A stretch of DNA of 64,000 nt from Rachycentron canadum (GCA_038496675.1 CM076662.1:15493426-15557425), one strand, 5' to 3'. Shown: positions 12,111-25,487, counted from the first letter of the stretch. The notes: generated by a model not told the origin, from the letters alone. Translations and numbers: made by a program.

Positions 12111-15100
12111 GGATACGCTCTGCTACGTGACATCTTGTAAAACTTTAAATTGTTTTACACTTTAGGTTTTGTATGGATTAAACAAACAACATATGATGTA
12201 TTGGTTGATGAGCAAATATTGAAAAAAAAAAACATCAATCTGTTTATTATTTCTTTATTTTTTTTATTCATCCTGCGGTAAAGCACAATATGTTTAAACT
12301 GATTTTCATTTGAACTCACCACGCTTGACGTGTTCTTACATGTCACAGGCCATTTCATCCATCTGTCGTGTTCAGCTTGACCCAGCACTGACAACCGAGA
12401 CCATGAATGTTAAGTAGAAAGAAACTGCTGCACAAAGACGTGGTTGAGGTCATTTAGAAGCAGTTTCTACATTACATAGTTTGTCCGCTTGCACAGAGAA
12501 GAAAGGAAAAAACTAAAGCAAAACAAAATAATGATAAAGTATCTGAATCAAGGTTTTTGTTATATATTTTTTTTTTTTTTGGACCTCCTAAATTCTGATA
12601 CTGACACTATATTGGCCTCCAGTTACAGTTACTGCTAAATTCAATTAATCCCAAGAGAATGACATAACCTTTTAGTGTAATCACGATTCTCCAAAGTTTG
12701 ACTTAAGACAGATGATAAACATTTATCACACCTTTGTTCTTAAGTGAGTTTCTTTGTCCTTTATCAGAGCTTATGATCTTGTGCACCTGTCATGTCCTGT
12801 GCACCGACTTGTAATCAGTTTCAGAATAAAATATGCTTTATGCTTTGTGCTTTGCATTTGCTTTTTGGTATTAGGGCTACTTTTCTTTATGCTCCAGTTC
12901 TGGCCTGGACCTTGACTCTCTCTCAAGCAGCTGCATCACAATGACAATATTGCAATAGTGATGTTTTTAATCTCAGAAGGCTGTTGTACATTAAGAAAAT
13001 ATAAGAGTCGGCAGACTTGGCATGTGAAGCGGATACAAAACCGTTTTCCCCAGCTAGATCCACAGGGCAGGGATCAACATGCACACCTGCCTGTGTGTTT
13101 TTATCATCTCGTCATGTGTAATATGAGCATCCAGAAAAGAGAATTGGACCCTCAATAGGTTTTTAATAAGCAAGGAAGTCATTGTGAGGTAATTACCCAC
13201 CATCTCAGTAGATTTGTGATTACTGCAGTATTACTCTCATTTCTCTTCCCTCCACTGCGCAGAGTGATAGCTGTGTCTGAGAGGCCTGAGCCCATGGTGC
13301 TGAGAAAACACATGAACTCAAATGGTGATTTGACAGGCATTTCCCAGAACTGATGTGTGTGTGTGTGTTTGTATGTGAACGTTTGGTGTGTGGGCAGTAG
13401 CTGTGGCAGTCTGAATATGTGTGTGCACGCGGCTTTCTACGAGCACACATCAGCGTGGTTGGCTGTGTTAAACTAAGTGGGATCTGTTTCAGTGTTGACG
13501 GTAAAGCTGGGTTTCGTGTAGCAGCTCTAAATTGCTGCCACTCCATCCATGAAACTGGTAGCAAACAGTAGAGATGGTGTGATGATAAACATGAATAATA
13601 AACAGGGTTTTTTTGCAGAGCCAGTGTGGGGAGAGTCACAGGCAGAACGAGAGAGCCGAGCATCCACAGTGATTTGTATGTAGGGAAGGACCAGCGTCTG
13701 AAGGTGAACAAGCTGCGCTGTGATAGCTTCGCTTTTTAATCAAGGTGTGTACAGCATCGTATCGGCAGGAGATTTATTGCTGAATTGCTTTCACTCAGGG
13801 TAACCTGAAGGAAAGCTGCATATTCTCAGAGCCAAGGGGCAAAAGAGAGTCAAAGTGAAAGTGATATGTGGTGTTTATCAAACAAATTCTGATGTCTGAT
13901 TTATTACCAATTACAAACTAGTGTGCTATTAGTCATATTCAGCATCTAAGCACCTATACGCTACACATAAAACAAATAGGACTGCACTTACAATGAAATT
14001 TATTTCATTTTTGTTGGTCATCGGGTATTGCTTCTGGGCCTGTCTCTAAACAAAGAAGCAACAGTGCAAAATTCACATCATAACTTATGTCACACTTAGT
14101 TATTGAATCCACCATCTTTGCCAAGTGAAAGCAGTTAAAGCGCTTTCAGCTGCGACTGTAATATAAGTCAGTAGTTTATCTTCCTATCTCTCCTCATTAG
14201 TGAAATCTCCAGGCTACCACACGGCAGATTATTGTTTTGTTTTGGAAGATTGTGATCTCTTAAGCACTTTGTGAGAGCCATTAAAGTACCATTTCCTTTA
14301 CCAGAAATGCTCTTCAAGTCATTTTGAATGAGTGTTTTTCTGGTAGCTGGCTGTTTTTATTTTTTTTAAAGGCAGAGAATGTGTTTGTTTTGGTGTAGAG
14401 GAAGGCAGTGAATTTTCCTTTGTAGCTGTTCCTTAATGTAAGCAACTGTTAAAACAACTTTTAGCACTTATTAAAATCATACATCTAGGTGTGAAAAGTA
14501 GATCCATGAATTTTATTTCCTCAAGTATTTACATTTCATATAAATATAAAACATAAAAGTGAACATTCCTCTTTGTTATGGCAGTGCCAGTGCTATTGTT
14601 ACTTAAAAGCAACATGATCAATGTGCCAATATTTCGGGTGTGTGGTGTGGTGTGTTCTTTCCAAAAAAAGATGATAAAACACACTATATACCATTATACC
14701 AACACTAAGTGATGAGAGATGGCAGCAAACGGGTTTAAAGCAATTTTGAGAAAAATCAAGCATTTTGTCTGTGGTTGCGTAACGACTGACCATAACTGTG
14801 AATATACAGCAGAGCATTTCATTGCCATTTTTGTGGTTCAACATGTTGCCACTAGAGCTCACTCTTAAGCAGCACAATACAGTTGGTGAGTGTAAATCAG
14901 TTTCCTTTGCATATCTGCTTACACATGGAGAGGCATTTATAATTTTGTTAACGTAATTCCTCCTTACTATATTTAGATCCATTTTATAGCGCTCCTGCAA
15001 CTTAATCTGCCAATTAGGCTCAGTGCTTTCTAACCTTTTACCGGCCATGGTGGGCAGCCCAAGTGGGACTCATTGTATTTTCTCTGTAACTCTGTTTCTT

Positions 15101-15849
15101 GAGAGGTTAAACCCCCTTCCAAAAAAAGTTGTGTTTATCGTCTTTCCAAAGCTAGTCCGGTATATTTGAGTCACGTCTCACTGAATTACTAACTGAGCCT
15201 CTTGGGTTTAATTCTTTGCATTGCAACCAAACCATAAAAGCTTTGCTTTCTCAATCCAGTCATGCTGAAGATGCCAAAACAATGAATACATTATAAATAT
15301 AACAACACTTTGCAGATGCTCTCCAGGAATATGCTGTTGCTCTTTGTGCGCACAGGTGTATGTTTGTGAATTCAAATGGAGCCTTTAGAGTTGGACAGGT
15401 ACGCCATGGGAAATAGAACAAAGATAAGCAAGCTGAAACACTTCTGAGCCAGAAAGTCTCTGTCACAAAAGTAGTATGACAAGTGTTCACTTTTGCTGTC
15501 ACAAGACCGAGGGAAACGATCCCTTGTTACAAGGTGGTGACAAGTTCAGGCAACAAAGGACAGGTAAATTCACAGGACACGGATGGAGAATGAGTTGAAG
15601 GTAGTTTACAGAGAATTAGACAATGCCCAGGGGGGAGAGTGTGGGTAGTGGGTAACAGGAAAGAAAGAGGGTGAGAGATAGACTTAGAGAAGAGTAATAA
15701 TGAAGAATGAAAGTGAGTGGGAGGGAGCTGTCAAACCAGAAAGAAAGTGATCAAGTAGGTGTGCAGCTCCTAGGGAGGTAGGGGAATGAAGAGAAAAGGT
15801 TGGTGTGAAAAAGGCGAGGACCGACTGTTTTAATAACTTCAACTTACCA
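12111..15849. other. No gene seen
   Basis: The two longest minus-strand open frames of the region (163 residues at 13220-13711, 149 at 14599-15048) lie here. The first contains a translated (GT)n tract (13353-13368). The second has no family resemblance. Neither shows exon-like boundaries. The segment 14700-14890 may be an old repeat, but I cannot name it. Confidence 0.45.
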
Positions 15850-16130
15850 CAGGTCAATTGAGACGAGATGTCCCCAAACACACAGGAGCCTCAATAAAAG
15901 CCTTGCACATCACATTCAATAACTCACCATGAAAACAAATGAAAGCTGCCGAGGCTGTGACAGACATATGAACCAACATATGGATCTCTCCATTTCTCTC
16001 GGGGCTGGCGTTACAATCATCAGGAAGAGCAAAGACGAAATCAATACCAAACAATGGCAAAGCAACTTTATTAGTTCTTATTAGACCAGGTTAATGAATC
16101 CCACTGCAGTTACAAATTGCAAGGACGTGA
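15850..16130. promoter_or_regulatory. Candidate conserved non-coding element
   Basis: Low-repeat sequence with dense factor-like words: on the minus strand CTTTCATTTGTTTTCATGG, and on the plus strand AACAATGG (SOX-like, about 16051) followed by TTTATTAG. It resembles vertebrate developmental enhancers in texture. This is inference only; no alignment was possible. Confidence 0.22.
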
Positions 16131-18345
16131 GGCTGTGCATGGATTTTTTTTTTCCCCCTTCATTCCACTTGTGTGCTTTTCATCCCATCATTCACGTTGA
16201 CTACAGCAGCCGTCGCAATTCTCTGTTGTTCTACTGTGGGTAAAACCCTGTGTTGGATGTAGGTTTCACCAACGCACATCTATCCACTATGAGCTGCTTG
16301 CGCACATGAGGACGTATCATGGTAACCAGAGGCACAAACAGTTTACAGCCTGTCAATCACAAGACAGAAATATTCCTGCAAATATCAGTATGTTTATCTG
16401 GATTCTGCTCTGGATAGCAGATATGGGAATATGTAAAGACAAATGGACTATGTACCTGTTGCTCTTATTGACAAACCACATGATTTTCCTGTCTGAATGG
16501 ACACTTCTACTCATGGGTGAAACCAGACTCTGAAAATGAGCTCTTTTGTTGTTTGGTTTGGTATAACCTCAGAGTGATGCACCACCGTAGGAAGCCAGAA
16601 ACAACGTTGCCCAGTGGGGTGATGGGTTGTGTTCAGGTTCAGACATGCAGAGGGAGACACGGCACAGATACCCCACCCCCACCCCAGCCCCCTTCAGCTC
16701 CCGCATCATCATTATTTCATTGACTCACCTTAATTTAAGATGAAAAGCCTTGATTTAACTTCTACCTGCGCACTCTTTCACCTTGAAATCTGTTCACTGG
16801 GACAGGTCGTGATGAGCCCTGCCCACAGGATCAGTCCTCATGTTTTAAATTGTGCTTTCAGATTTCTTTGTCACAGTTGGTCAGTCACATTATTTTTGTA
16901 AAGGGGTGTGTAATAGAGTAACTGAAAACTGATGAATGAAGTGAAAACTAAATTTTAGGGCACAGTAGTGTTGTCACAGTCACCAACCTGGGTGATATAT
17001 GTTACAGTTAATGCATTCTCACAAATGCAGGATGTAAAGTCGTCCCATCTAAAAATATTCTCAAACTGAGGTAAGATATGAGGAATTGTTGCCTAAAATA
17101 AGTTTATATAATATGTTAGTTGAATAGTTGAATTATTTTAGTTTGTATCGGTGTGTTTTCACAAATGAGTGATGAATCTGACAACATGAAAACAATAAAA
17201 ACTTCCTCCCCAGTTAGACAGATTCCTACAAGTTGCAAGTGAAAGTTTCTCATTTGAATGTGATGATTAGTTAAAATCATTACTTTATAGAGAAAGCAAT
17301 GTTCTGGCAAATTACAGCTTGTGATGAGAAACTAAAAATGGTGCTCTGAAAGAGTAACTGACACCGCCTCTCAGAGGGGAAACCAAAACTAAAAGAAAAC
17401 TGTGTAGTCTCTAAATGAGAGGCTCCATTAAAATTAAAATGGATATAAAACATAATATACTGAAAGAATTGGGATTGAACCAAGAGGAAAATGAGACTGC
17501 TGGTGTCAAGGCAGATTATACAGTTTGAACTATTCCAGACTACGTCTGGGTGTGTTGATATTTTTGTAAATATCACAAGTACAACTGAGTGTCAGATAAA
17601 CCAGGTGGCATATGTGTGTGTGGGAGTCGGCTTCATCCTGACACGTGTTTATGTTATTGTCAGGGGAGTGAAAAGGACAAGAGAGACTCTGAGGCGAACA
17701 CCTTGTTGTGTTATTGGCCTTGGTTATTGCATGACCACCCAGTGCAGATACTGATCTGTATCATCCATGAGTGACTTAGGAAATATATAATATTCATACA
17801 ATAGTTTGAATTGTTCTTGTTACTGCACATGATTGAACTGCAAAAGAAACAAAGCTGACAGTTTAGCTAAAAAAATGAAGGTCTAATTTACTGACTAATG
17901 TCACTGGTCCAGAATTTTCTCTAAAAACAGAAGTTGTGTATTCTGGAGAGCTCTGCTGTGCTGTTGTTGACGTTATGCCAATTAATAAATAAATATAATA
18001 CTTTTTTTAAATTCAGAATCATAGAAAATAATAAATGTCCATAAGTAACATGAGAACATTAAGTGGTTTGTCAGAAAGTGTTGACAAGCTCATGCAGACG
18101 AAGAATGTCTGCAGCAAATATGTTGCCAGTAACAATCTCTTTGGAGCTGTATGGCCCCATGTATATATATTTACACTGTATGATATCATTATGCCTACAC
18201 GCCAGTAACAGCCAGGGTCAGAGGTACTATGTCTTTGGGTTGTTTGTCCATCTCTCCGTCTCATTCTTGTGAACACAGTATCGCCTTGAGGGAATTGCTG
18301 CAAACACTCATTTGGACTCGAGCATAAGCTGATTTAGATTTGTGG
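16131..18345. other. No gene seen; C-rich motif
   Basis: AT-rich DNA. It holds the minus-strand G-quadruplex motif at 16671-16692 and nothing else recognisable. Confidence 0.5.
16671..16692 (-). other. G-quadruplex-forming motif on minus strand
   Basis: The plus strand reads four C runs (CCCC, CCCCC, CCCC, CCCCC) separated by A, A and AG. The minus strand therefore has four G runs of 4-5 with loops of 1-2 bases, a very tight G4 pattern. Confidence 0.8.
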
Positions 18346-18365
18346 TGGTCAAAGGTCAAAGTCAT
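18346..18365 (+). promoter_or_regulatory. Triple DR1-type nuclear receptor half-sites
   Basis: TGGTCA (18346-18351), AGGTCA (18353-18358) and AGTCAT (18360-18365) follow each other in the same direction with one-base spacers. The middle site is a perfect consensus half-site. DR1 arrangements are bound by COUP-TF, HNF4 and RXR family receptors. Occupancy here is unproven. Confidence 0.35.
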
Positions 18366-19074
18366 GTAAACATGCAAAACGTGGTTTTAGGGAATGACTT
18401 AACATGATGAGTCTGGATACACACGGAAACTGAAACTAGTGGCTGAGGCATACAACGGTCGTTTTATACATTATGTTCAAACCTCCTGCTCTCTGCAATG
18501 GTGCTGGCACTAACCTGTGTTATCAGTTATCATGCAAGCATCCTGTGTCTCTGTGAAAGGCAAACTTCCTCTATGCCATTTACTGAACTCCCTGGTAGCC
18601 TCCAGGACATCCAAAGTCCTTGGGTATTTTTGAAAGTTAAAAGTAAATGTGAAGTCTATTTTATGTTATTGTGCTTATGCAAACATGCCATTGTGATTGT
18701 TTTTTGGTTTACAAAACTGTCATTTTCTCTCTTTATTCCAGAGAATATGGTGTTTCTTCTCTAATATCATTCTGTTTTATTCATGCGCACTTATTAGTAT
18801 GCAAATTTAAGCATTGCATGTTTGTTTGTTTTTACTTTAGTAAAAGACCAGAGCTTCTTAACAAGCTTGCAAGTAAAGCCAGCTGTTTATGGTTTCATTT
18901 GAACTCACCACTTGGCTTCAGATGGAGCAAGAGGAAGAAGTAACTAAAGAAACGCAGACTACTTACATTTGATATGTTCATATGAATCTCATATGTCGGA
19001 TAAATGGCGACATAAAAATGGCGATTAAAAGGTGAATTTATGGCTTATCAGGGGCATGTCCTGAAATGTGATAT
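18366..19074. other. No gene seen
   Basis: AT-rich DNA with overlapping short open frames in two + frames (18498-18943) of no recognisable product. Confidence 0.5.
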
Positions 19075-19200
19075 AGTGATGGACTGGCAGTCGGTCTAGT
19101 ATCTATCCTTCCTTGCACCCAGTGCATGCTGGGAATGGCTCCAGCTCCCCCTCTAGCCGAGATACAGTAAGTGGGCACAGAGAATAAATGAAGGGATGGA
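19075..19200 (+). mobile_element. 3' tail of a teleost non-LTR element (LINE or SINE)
   Basis: The series GTGATGGACTGGCAGTCGGT, GTGCATGCTGGGAATGGCTC, CAGCTCCCCCTCTAGCCGAG, GATACAGTAAGTGGG and a final GAATAAATGAAGGGATGGA follows the layout of a very common fish retroelement 3' end. That end has GATGGACTGGCGACCTGTCC, a GGGATAGGCTCCAGC-type block, a GATAAGCGG-type block and a (TGGA)n tail. The orientation is + because the simple tail is on the right. I cannot decide between an RTE/L2 LINE and a SINE that borrowed its tail. Confidence 0.6.
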
Positions 19201-21119
19201 GCTCTGTGGCCTTTTCAAAATGTTATTAGTTTGCAATTTTGCCCTGTTAAAGAAGGTGCTCATTTTCAGGACAATTCAGGAATATTTTTTTTAAACAAAT
19301 ATAACATATAAGACTTTGTGTCATACAGAGAATAATTAAAAAAAATAAAATTATATAAATAAAATTAGTTTCAGCTCAGGGTGAGAAAAATAATAAAAAA
19401 ATTATACGCTGAAAATTGAAGTGTGCTAGAACTTTCTGAAAAATGCTACGTTCTATTTTTTTTAAATTTTAAGTTGTAAGAGACACTTTCGTTTGGCCCC
19501 AGCAGCAGTTCATCTTTCTGTGATCTCCCCTGTAAAACTGGAGTGGTACTTTGAACTGCACTTTTATTTATTTTTTACAAATGAATGTGTGCTACAAGCT
19601 GTTCAGACACTCATAGATTATAGAATATTTTCTGTATTCACGGCTCATGATTTAGTCCTCAGTGTTTCATTGCCATCGCGGTGACTCTATTAAAGCAAAA
19701 TTCTCATATTTACTGCACCAATTGACTGAACCAAACAAAACTGAGTGTGGGTGAGGACTTCAACTCATCCAAGCTCCTCTAAAGGTTTGTAATCATCCTT
19801 GGCTGTAGTTTTCACTTTAATGTCATTACAGTTTACGAAACAGCTGAATGCCATGGTACAAAAGAATGTGTCCTTGGCGTTGCCTGACAACCAGAGCTGC
19901 TTTGTGCTAATTGAATTGCAATTCTTTTCAGCAGCTGCTATGGCTGTCTCAGCCAAAGGTGTTCAGACATTCAGGTCTCACTACAAAATTTTAAAAGCTA
20001 TTTGGAAAAAATGTATTAAACCAAATTATTTATCTCCTTCACGCTGAGAGAATTTTTCTTGTAATTGCTATAGAAAAAGGTGTCCCAGGTGTCAATTCAA
20101 AACTTTCTATTCCATACTGACCAGTGGACTCACATATCTTTATATTTGTGTCATCAATCCCCATCGGTTCCAACTCGGGGCAGAGTCGGGTTTCACTCTC
20201 TGGAAGTGCTCATCAGTGTCTGGGTCGGTCTATCTCTCAAATAGCACATTAAAACGACCCTAATTGCTGCTAACATGCTTGATTTGTTGATCATTTCGTT
20301 TTGCAATTGAGGTTGCTAATTTGAAAAGCACCCAAATCTGCTGACAAAGTCATCAGGTTAATAAAATTGTGCCAGTATAACAGCTTTAATGAATTGTATC
20401 TACAAATGATACCCAGTGGAGAAAAGTACCAATCCAACAAGTGCATTTAATTTTCCAGATTTATATACACAAAGAATAGAATTAGTCTCACAAGATCATT
20501 TATAAATACATTGTGTTTTTCATTACAGTTATTTCAAAGCTAGTGCTGCTTTTTAAAACAAGATGAAAGGGCTCTACAACCACACAAACAACTTTGTGAA
20601 GCTCTTTCCACATTGTTTGCCTTGGATATTGCGATTAATCCTCGAATGTTGGATTTCTTTTCATTAAAAATGTTATTAACCTTGTTTACCCTCGTTCAGA
20701 GCGAGCCACGGAGAGAAAATATTCATACATATGTATATTTCCCATGTCTGTTATATTTAGACATTGACCTTGACATTGAAACTATTGTGAAAGGTCTGAG
20801 TTTTATGTGAAATCTCTAGAACATGCACCACAGCCGTGAGGAGTGAGACACAGGCAGGGTGCCTGCTTTAACCTGTAAACATGAGCGCTGAAATGAAAAC
20901 CAAGACCTTCTGCAGGTGCCACGCACACACCAGACAGGCAGACCGTTGCAAGCCTGAGGCTGCACAGCAGTGCTTTAAGCTAAATGTGAACAACACGATG
21001 CTGCTTGCTGACCTGGAGTCTAGCAGGTTTTCCATTTCAGTTTCACGCATTAGCAGGTTAACATTTACTAATACAACGTACCACTCAGACTGATGTGAAG
21101 GTCATTATTCCTGGGTCAA
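19201..21119. other. No gene seen
   Basis: AT-rich DNA without recognised repeats apart from T and A runs. A segment at 20150-20230 is less AT-rich but matches nothing I know. Confidence 0.5.
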
Positions 21120-21300
21120 AGATCAAAGGCAGACGACCAATCCAATATTCACTTTAAAGCACTGGTATAGTCCGTCCATTAATGACTGTGTGGTAATCTG
21201 TGCAATAGTTGTTGAGATACTTGAGTCTGCACCGATGTGGTGGACCACCATTGTCATTCCTCGAGCCAAGCCACTGAGATGATTAAAGCCCAAGGTTCGT
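21120..21300 (+). mobile_element. Teleost interspersed repeat, class uncertain
   Basis: The words TGGTAATCTGTGCAATAGTT, GTTGAGATACTTGAGTCTG, CGATGTGGTGGACCACC, ATTGTCATTCCTCGAGCCA run in the same order as a frequent fish repeat. That repeat reads roughly as a 'cannot-be-ignored' series of CCAATAGTTGTTGAGATATT, TCAGTCTGGACCAAAGTGG, GGACCGACCGACATTGCC and CCTAGAGCC. The GACC tandem usually found in the middle is lost. It has no coding capacity. Confidence 0.55.
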
Positions 21301-23642
21301 TCCAAGATCACAAACTGATTAGACAAGAAAAATAGCAAATCCTCCGGCTGAGGAGCTGGGACCAGGGAGCGTTTTCCTGTTAATCAATCATTTTAGTTTT
21401 GGATGACAGTAACAAGTCCATCATCAGCGTCGCATCGTAAATTTAATTTCTCAGTGAAACTTCTTGCCAGATTGGCTGCGCAATAAATGTGTCAGAGATG
21501 CTGTTTTTGAAACATTTTTCCTTCGCTAAGAAAAACTGAGTCACCGTCTGTCCCATACACAAGTCAACTCTTCATTTACTCAACTGAGTTCATTCATAAC
21601 TACATAGAAGACCCAGGAACTCACCCTAATACACGTTAGATACTTGAGATAAAACCTAAATAATGAATGTCATGATGAAAGGCTTCCTATACTGTGGAGT
21701 GCTGCTATTATCAGCAATCTGACCTGCCCCTATAAACGCCTTTCTATTTTCAGACTTAGCCCACTCACAGTCTTGGCAACTTACTGAAGCAGAGGCTATG
21801 AGATATCACATATCGCATCACTCCAGTCTGCTGTGACACCAACACACTGCTGCATCATTCAGAGATGAATACGGGCTAGACATCCCAGAATATCCTCAGA
21901 ATGAGGGTGGGGGTCCTCACAGCCACAAATTAGCCAGCAGAACAGGACTAAAATTCAGTGTTAACAACCAACCAGAAACCACAAATCTGGTGGATTTAAT
22001 TTCTCTTGAAAATTGAAGTGGTTCTTCGATGTGTATGTTGTGTGATATTCAGTACCTTGTTGATCCATGTTTTACATGGGTAGCATCTGAAAAATGAATC
22101 AGAAAAATACATACAAGTGTGCAAAAACATGCCAGTGGCTTCCTCCTGAGCTTCTGTCCTTCTGACCTCTTACTCTCAGCAGGGGTGATGGATATTTGGC
22201 AAACACACAACAATCAGCATTGATGATGCATTTGAAAAGACTTGCAAATATGAAACTGCATCCCAGCATTCACATTGAAATGGTTTAAAGAGAATTTATT
22301 CCCCGCTGATGGGCGTTGCCGAGTGTGGCGTCAATGCACTCTGCACTGTCTTTGAATGAACCAGAGAGAAGGATATGTGTAGCTGGGGGTAAAGCGTATT
22401 GTGTTTTCCCCAGCTTACCACTCAGCCAGCCGCTCCCAGGAGGAATCTCACCTTGCCTGCTTACAAACTTCTAAACTTGGCTGGAATCTGCGTGGTGTCT
22501 CATGGATTTGTTTCCATGGTGTTCGATTGGCCCATGTGGATATGTTTCTATGGCTTTTGATTTCCCAGTGTGAGTCTGGCCCTGTGGATCTCCACTAGTG
22601 TGTTTTTTTTTTTTTGTTTGTTTTTTTTTTACTTATCTCTGCTGTGTTCAGTAGTATCACACAGATTAAAAAGAATTCCAGCATAAATAGAGGTTGCAGT
22701 CACAGGTGATTGGCAGGTGCTAAAATAGACTATTATATTTAGGTTTATTATATTTACATTGAAAGAGAAACACTGCTCTTGCTCAGCATCACAATTTATT
22801 GGTCATCTCTCTAGACCTTCACATGGATTTGTTACTGATGAAGGGTTTAATAAAAAAAAAAAAATAGACCTGTTATATATGTATATGTGTGTGTGTGTAT
22901 GTGTATATGCAGACTTCAAAAAATGTATTTAAAATTTAAATAGTCTTAAAAGTCATGTCAGGTTAAGCCCTTTGGAAAAGATGAACAGCCACATGAATGT
23001 CATAGTTTTTATTTTAGTAAGTGACTGTCAGGAAAAAATAAATCAAGGAATAAATAAAAATTCCTTCAACTTCAACTGCAGCCACGATCTAGTAAAATAA
23101 GACTTAAGACTTAAATTTTTAAATAGTGCATTGACAGTATAAAACAGAGGCACAGCAGCAACTTAAAAATCTAAATGTAGAAATAGATTAATAATTTAAA
23201 AATAAATCCAGCTTTTGTGCTGCAGCTTGTCCTTATCGCCCTCTTTGGTAGTTGGTGTTGAAATTGGCAACACTAGTGCCTCAATTACAGCCTGGCATAC
23301 TTTAAATGTTGCCTTTTTGCTGGTGGGACTCTCCAGAAGCGAAAAACCAAAATTGTTGCCAAATAGGCGTTTGTCATTTTGCAAACGGCTAACATTACAC
23401 GATATAGCAGGAAGCAATTCTTCTTCACTGTTCTAAAGAGTAGTTACTGGTGGCTGTGCTTCCTGTGCAGGTGAGAGTTTTAGAGCAGAGAAGAAGAATT
23501 GATTTCTGCTAAATAGTAACATTAGCATGAGCGTTAGCCATTAAGAAAATGTCAGTGCAGGGACATGGGGACTCGCTGAAATCTGATCCTGTATTTTAGG
23601 CAGTATCTGTGGCATTTCTGAATAATAACAACAACAATAGTA

Positions 23643-23644
<2 letters not shown>
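21301..23644. other. No gene seen; T-rich and A-rich tracts
   Basis: T-rich (22602-22631), A-rich (22850-22864) and mixed TA/GT (22874-22910) simple tracts lie here. The segment 23195-23420 is open in overlapping frames on both strands but resembles no known protein. Confidence 0.45.

Positions 23645-23684
<40 letters not shown>
23645..23684. repeat. (AAT)n microsatellite
   Basis: Perfect AAT/TAA trinucleotides fill about 40 bases, preceded by imperfect AAC/AAT units from 23621. On the minus strand it translates as polyleucine, which explains a spurious open frame. Confidence 0.95.
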
Positions 23685-24549
23685 TTTCAATCAGAAACTG
23701 TAGTGCATTGTTTACACATCCTAGACTTGATGATAGATGTAAATGTTTAATACCTGCTTGTGAATGTAGGTTATCATTTCTTCTCTGAACAACAGCGACA
23801 TTGCTATTATAAAATGTATTGATGTCAGAACAGTGAACAAACATTCTTTATTGTTAAATTTTTAAAGATTCGTGGATGATACAAAAAGGCTTCCAGGCAG
23901 ATTTGTAATTCAAATTGGACCTTGAGGATGTGTTTTATCCTCAGCATCTTCCGGTGAGGCTGCAAGGCAAACACCTAAAATTTTAATATCAACTCTGTGA
24001 CATCAAACGGTGAAAGTTGTCACTGTGTGTCTACATGTGAGCGTGCAATGTTACATTTGGCACAGAGTAACCGTCTCTGTACTCTGGTTGTTGGTTCTTA
24101 AATTGCATAACTGAGGCATCAATTCCCACTTTTGCCCCCACCCCAAATAACTTCACTCCAGCCCAATTACACTGAAACTCTTTTTTGCTGCTGAATACAC
24201 TTCAAACCTCCACCTTTTGGTCCCAGGTTAGTTCACTCTAACTCTCATGTTTTATTAATGTGTTGTTGTTATTTTTTATTTTTTTTCCCGTGCTGCCTCC
24301 CTCTGCGTCTCCAGCGAGCGTGACGCACTCCCTACGTAAACCTCAAACAAAACAACTGCTGAAGTACATAAAGGACTGATGAGGACACACTGGAATGACA
24401 AAACTTAAATGATTAATAAAAGCTGTATGGAGGAGTTTGGTTTTATAGTCTACAGAAAACATTTCACAAATTCTGAGTGGCTTCATGACTGAGTGACTTA
24501 TATTAATACCAACAGTAAGTCAATAATAAAATATAACTCGAGATTGTGT
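23685..24549. other. No gene seen
   Basis: Apparently unique DNA. Around 24290-24340 there is a pyrimidine tract followed by CAG and a small CpG-bearing patch, without a convincing exon. Confidence 0.45.
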
Positions 24550-24845
24550 TGATTTTAAAGGTGCAGAGGATTATTACTGATTCATCTCTGAAGAGGAGCA
24601 GCCTCCTGAAAAGCCAATCTATGTAGACAGGAGATGGGACACATTGAACCCTCCACAAAAGCTTCATTAGTAACACACTAAGGGGATGATTTTTTTTTTT
24701 TTTTTTTTTTTTAGGATTTAGAGAAACAGCAGGCTTCCCCACAGTTTTCTTCACAACTGTGCCACCTCTGTCAAAGTTCAGAGTGTCTTTCAGGTTCGTC
24801 TCACTGCTGGAAATGGTGAAATCAGAAGTCTCAGGCTGTTGCACT
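24550..24845 (-). repeat. Suspected interspersed repeat with internal poly-T
   Basis: A 23-base T run (24690-24712) divides two segments. The minus-strand text upstream of the A run (CAGAGGTGGCACAGTTGTG, AAGAAAACTGTGGGG, TTTCTCTAAATCC) and the text after it (GAGGGTTCAATGTGTCCC, GGCTTTTCAGGAGGCTGCTC) look like a dispersed fish repeat. I cannot name the family. Confidence 0.3.
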
Positions 24846-25054
24846 ATATAACAGACATAAAAGTACAGTTTGGTGTATGTCCTTCAAAAAGATCATCCCT
24901 CACAGCCAATTTCAAACTTGGATTAAAACTAAGCAGAAGAATCGAAATAAACTATGAAGCACATCTTATTGTGGTTAGTAATACTATCATGAAACGCTGG
25001 CAGCCATTATCAATGGCATTATACGTGATTATGGATGTGATTAAGGACTAACTG

Positions 25055-25487
25055 ATTTAATTACTAACTGATTGATAAACTTCGATTTATCAAGAAAAAA
25101 TCTGAAACTTTCAGCAGCTTTAGTTTCATAAATGTGAAGATATAATATATCAGTATATCTTTAGAAAATAGAAGAAATACCTCAAAGTTATACACATTAT
25201 AATATACATGCATGCACTTTAATAAAAGCATAGATACACACAGACTTGGAAATAGATGTGTAGAACTTCATATTCTCGCTGCACATTAACATTTACTGTA
25301 CCACATAGTTTCTGTTTAAATTGGACAGTGCTGGGTTTTGAACTACAGGTTGGACAAAAAAGCAATATGTCACCTGGAGACATGTGCTGGGCATTTGTTT
25401 TGCTTTTTTTTGACACTTTGATGAAACAATCAATAATTTAATGAGAAAAATAAATCAATAATGAAAAGAATTCTTAGCACCCATAAA
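25055..25487 (-). mobile_element. hAT-type MITE, near full length, inverted orientation
   Basis: Nearly the whole text follows, in reverse orientation, a very common percomorph non-autonomous hAT-type element. Key blocks in order: CTGATTGATAAACTTCGATT, CAGCAGCTTTAGTTTC, AAATGTGAAGATAT, GGGTTTTGAACTACAGG, TTGGACAAAAAAGCAA, ATGTCACCTGGAGACA, GTGCTGGGCATTTG, and the end AATCAATAATGAAAAGAATT. The ends carry the characteristic repeated AATCGATTAATCG-type words in decayed form. There is no coding capacity. The same element in the opposite orientation lies at 44320-44650. Confidence 0.8.

Noticed and set aside
13220..13711. 163-residue minus-strand open frame
   Set aside because: It contains a translated (GT)n tract, lacks exon-like edges and resembles no protein family.
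14599..15048. 149-residue minus-strand open frame
   Set aside because: AT-rich codons, no recognisable domain, and no supporting splice or promoter signals.
24315..24335. 21-base segment after a strong pyrimidine tract with CAG and GTAAAC edges
   Set aside because: It contains an in-frame stop in one frame, is very short, and has a weak donor; probably chance.
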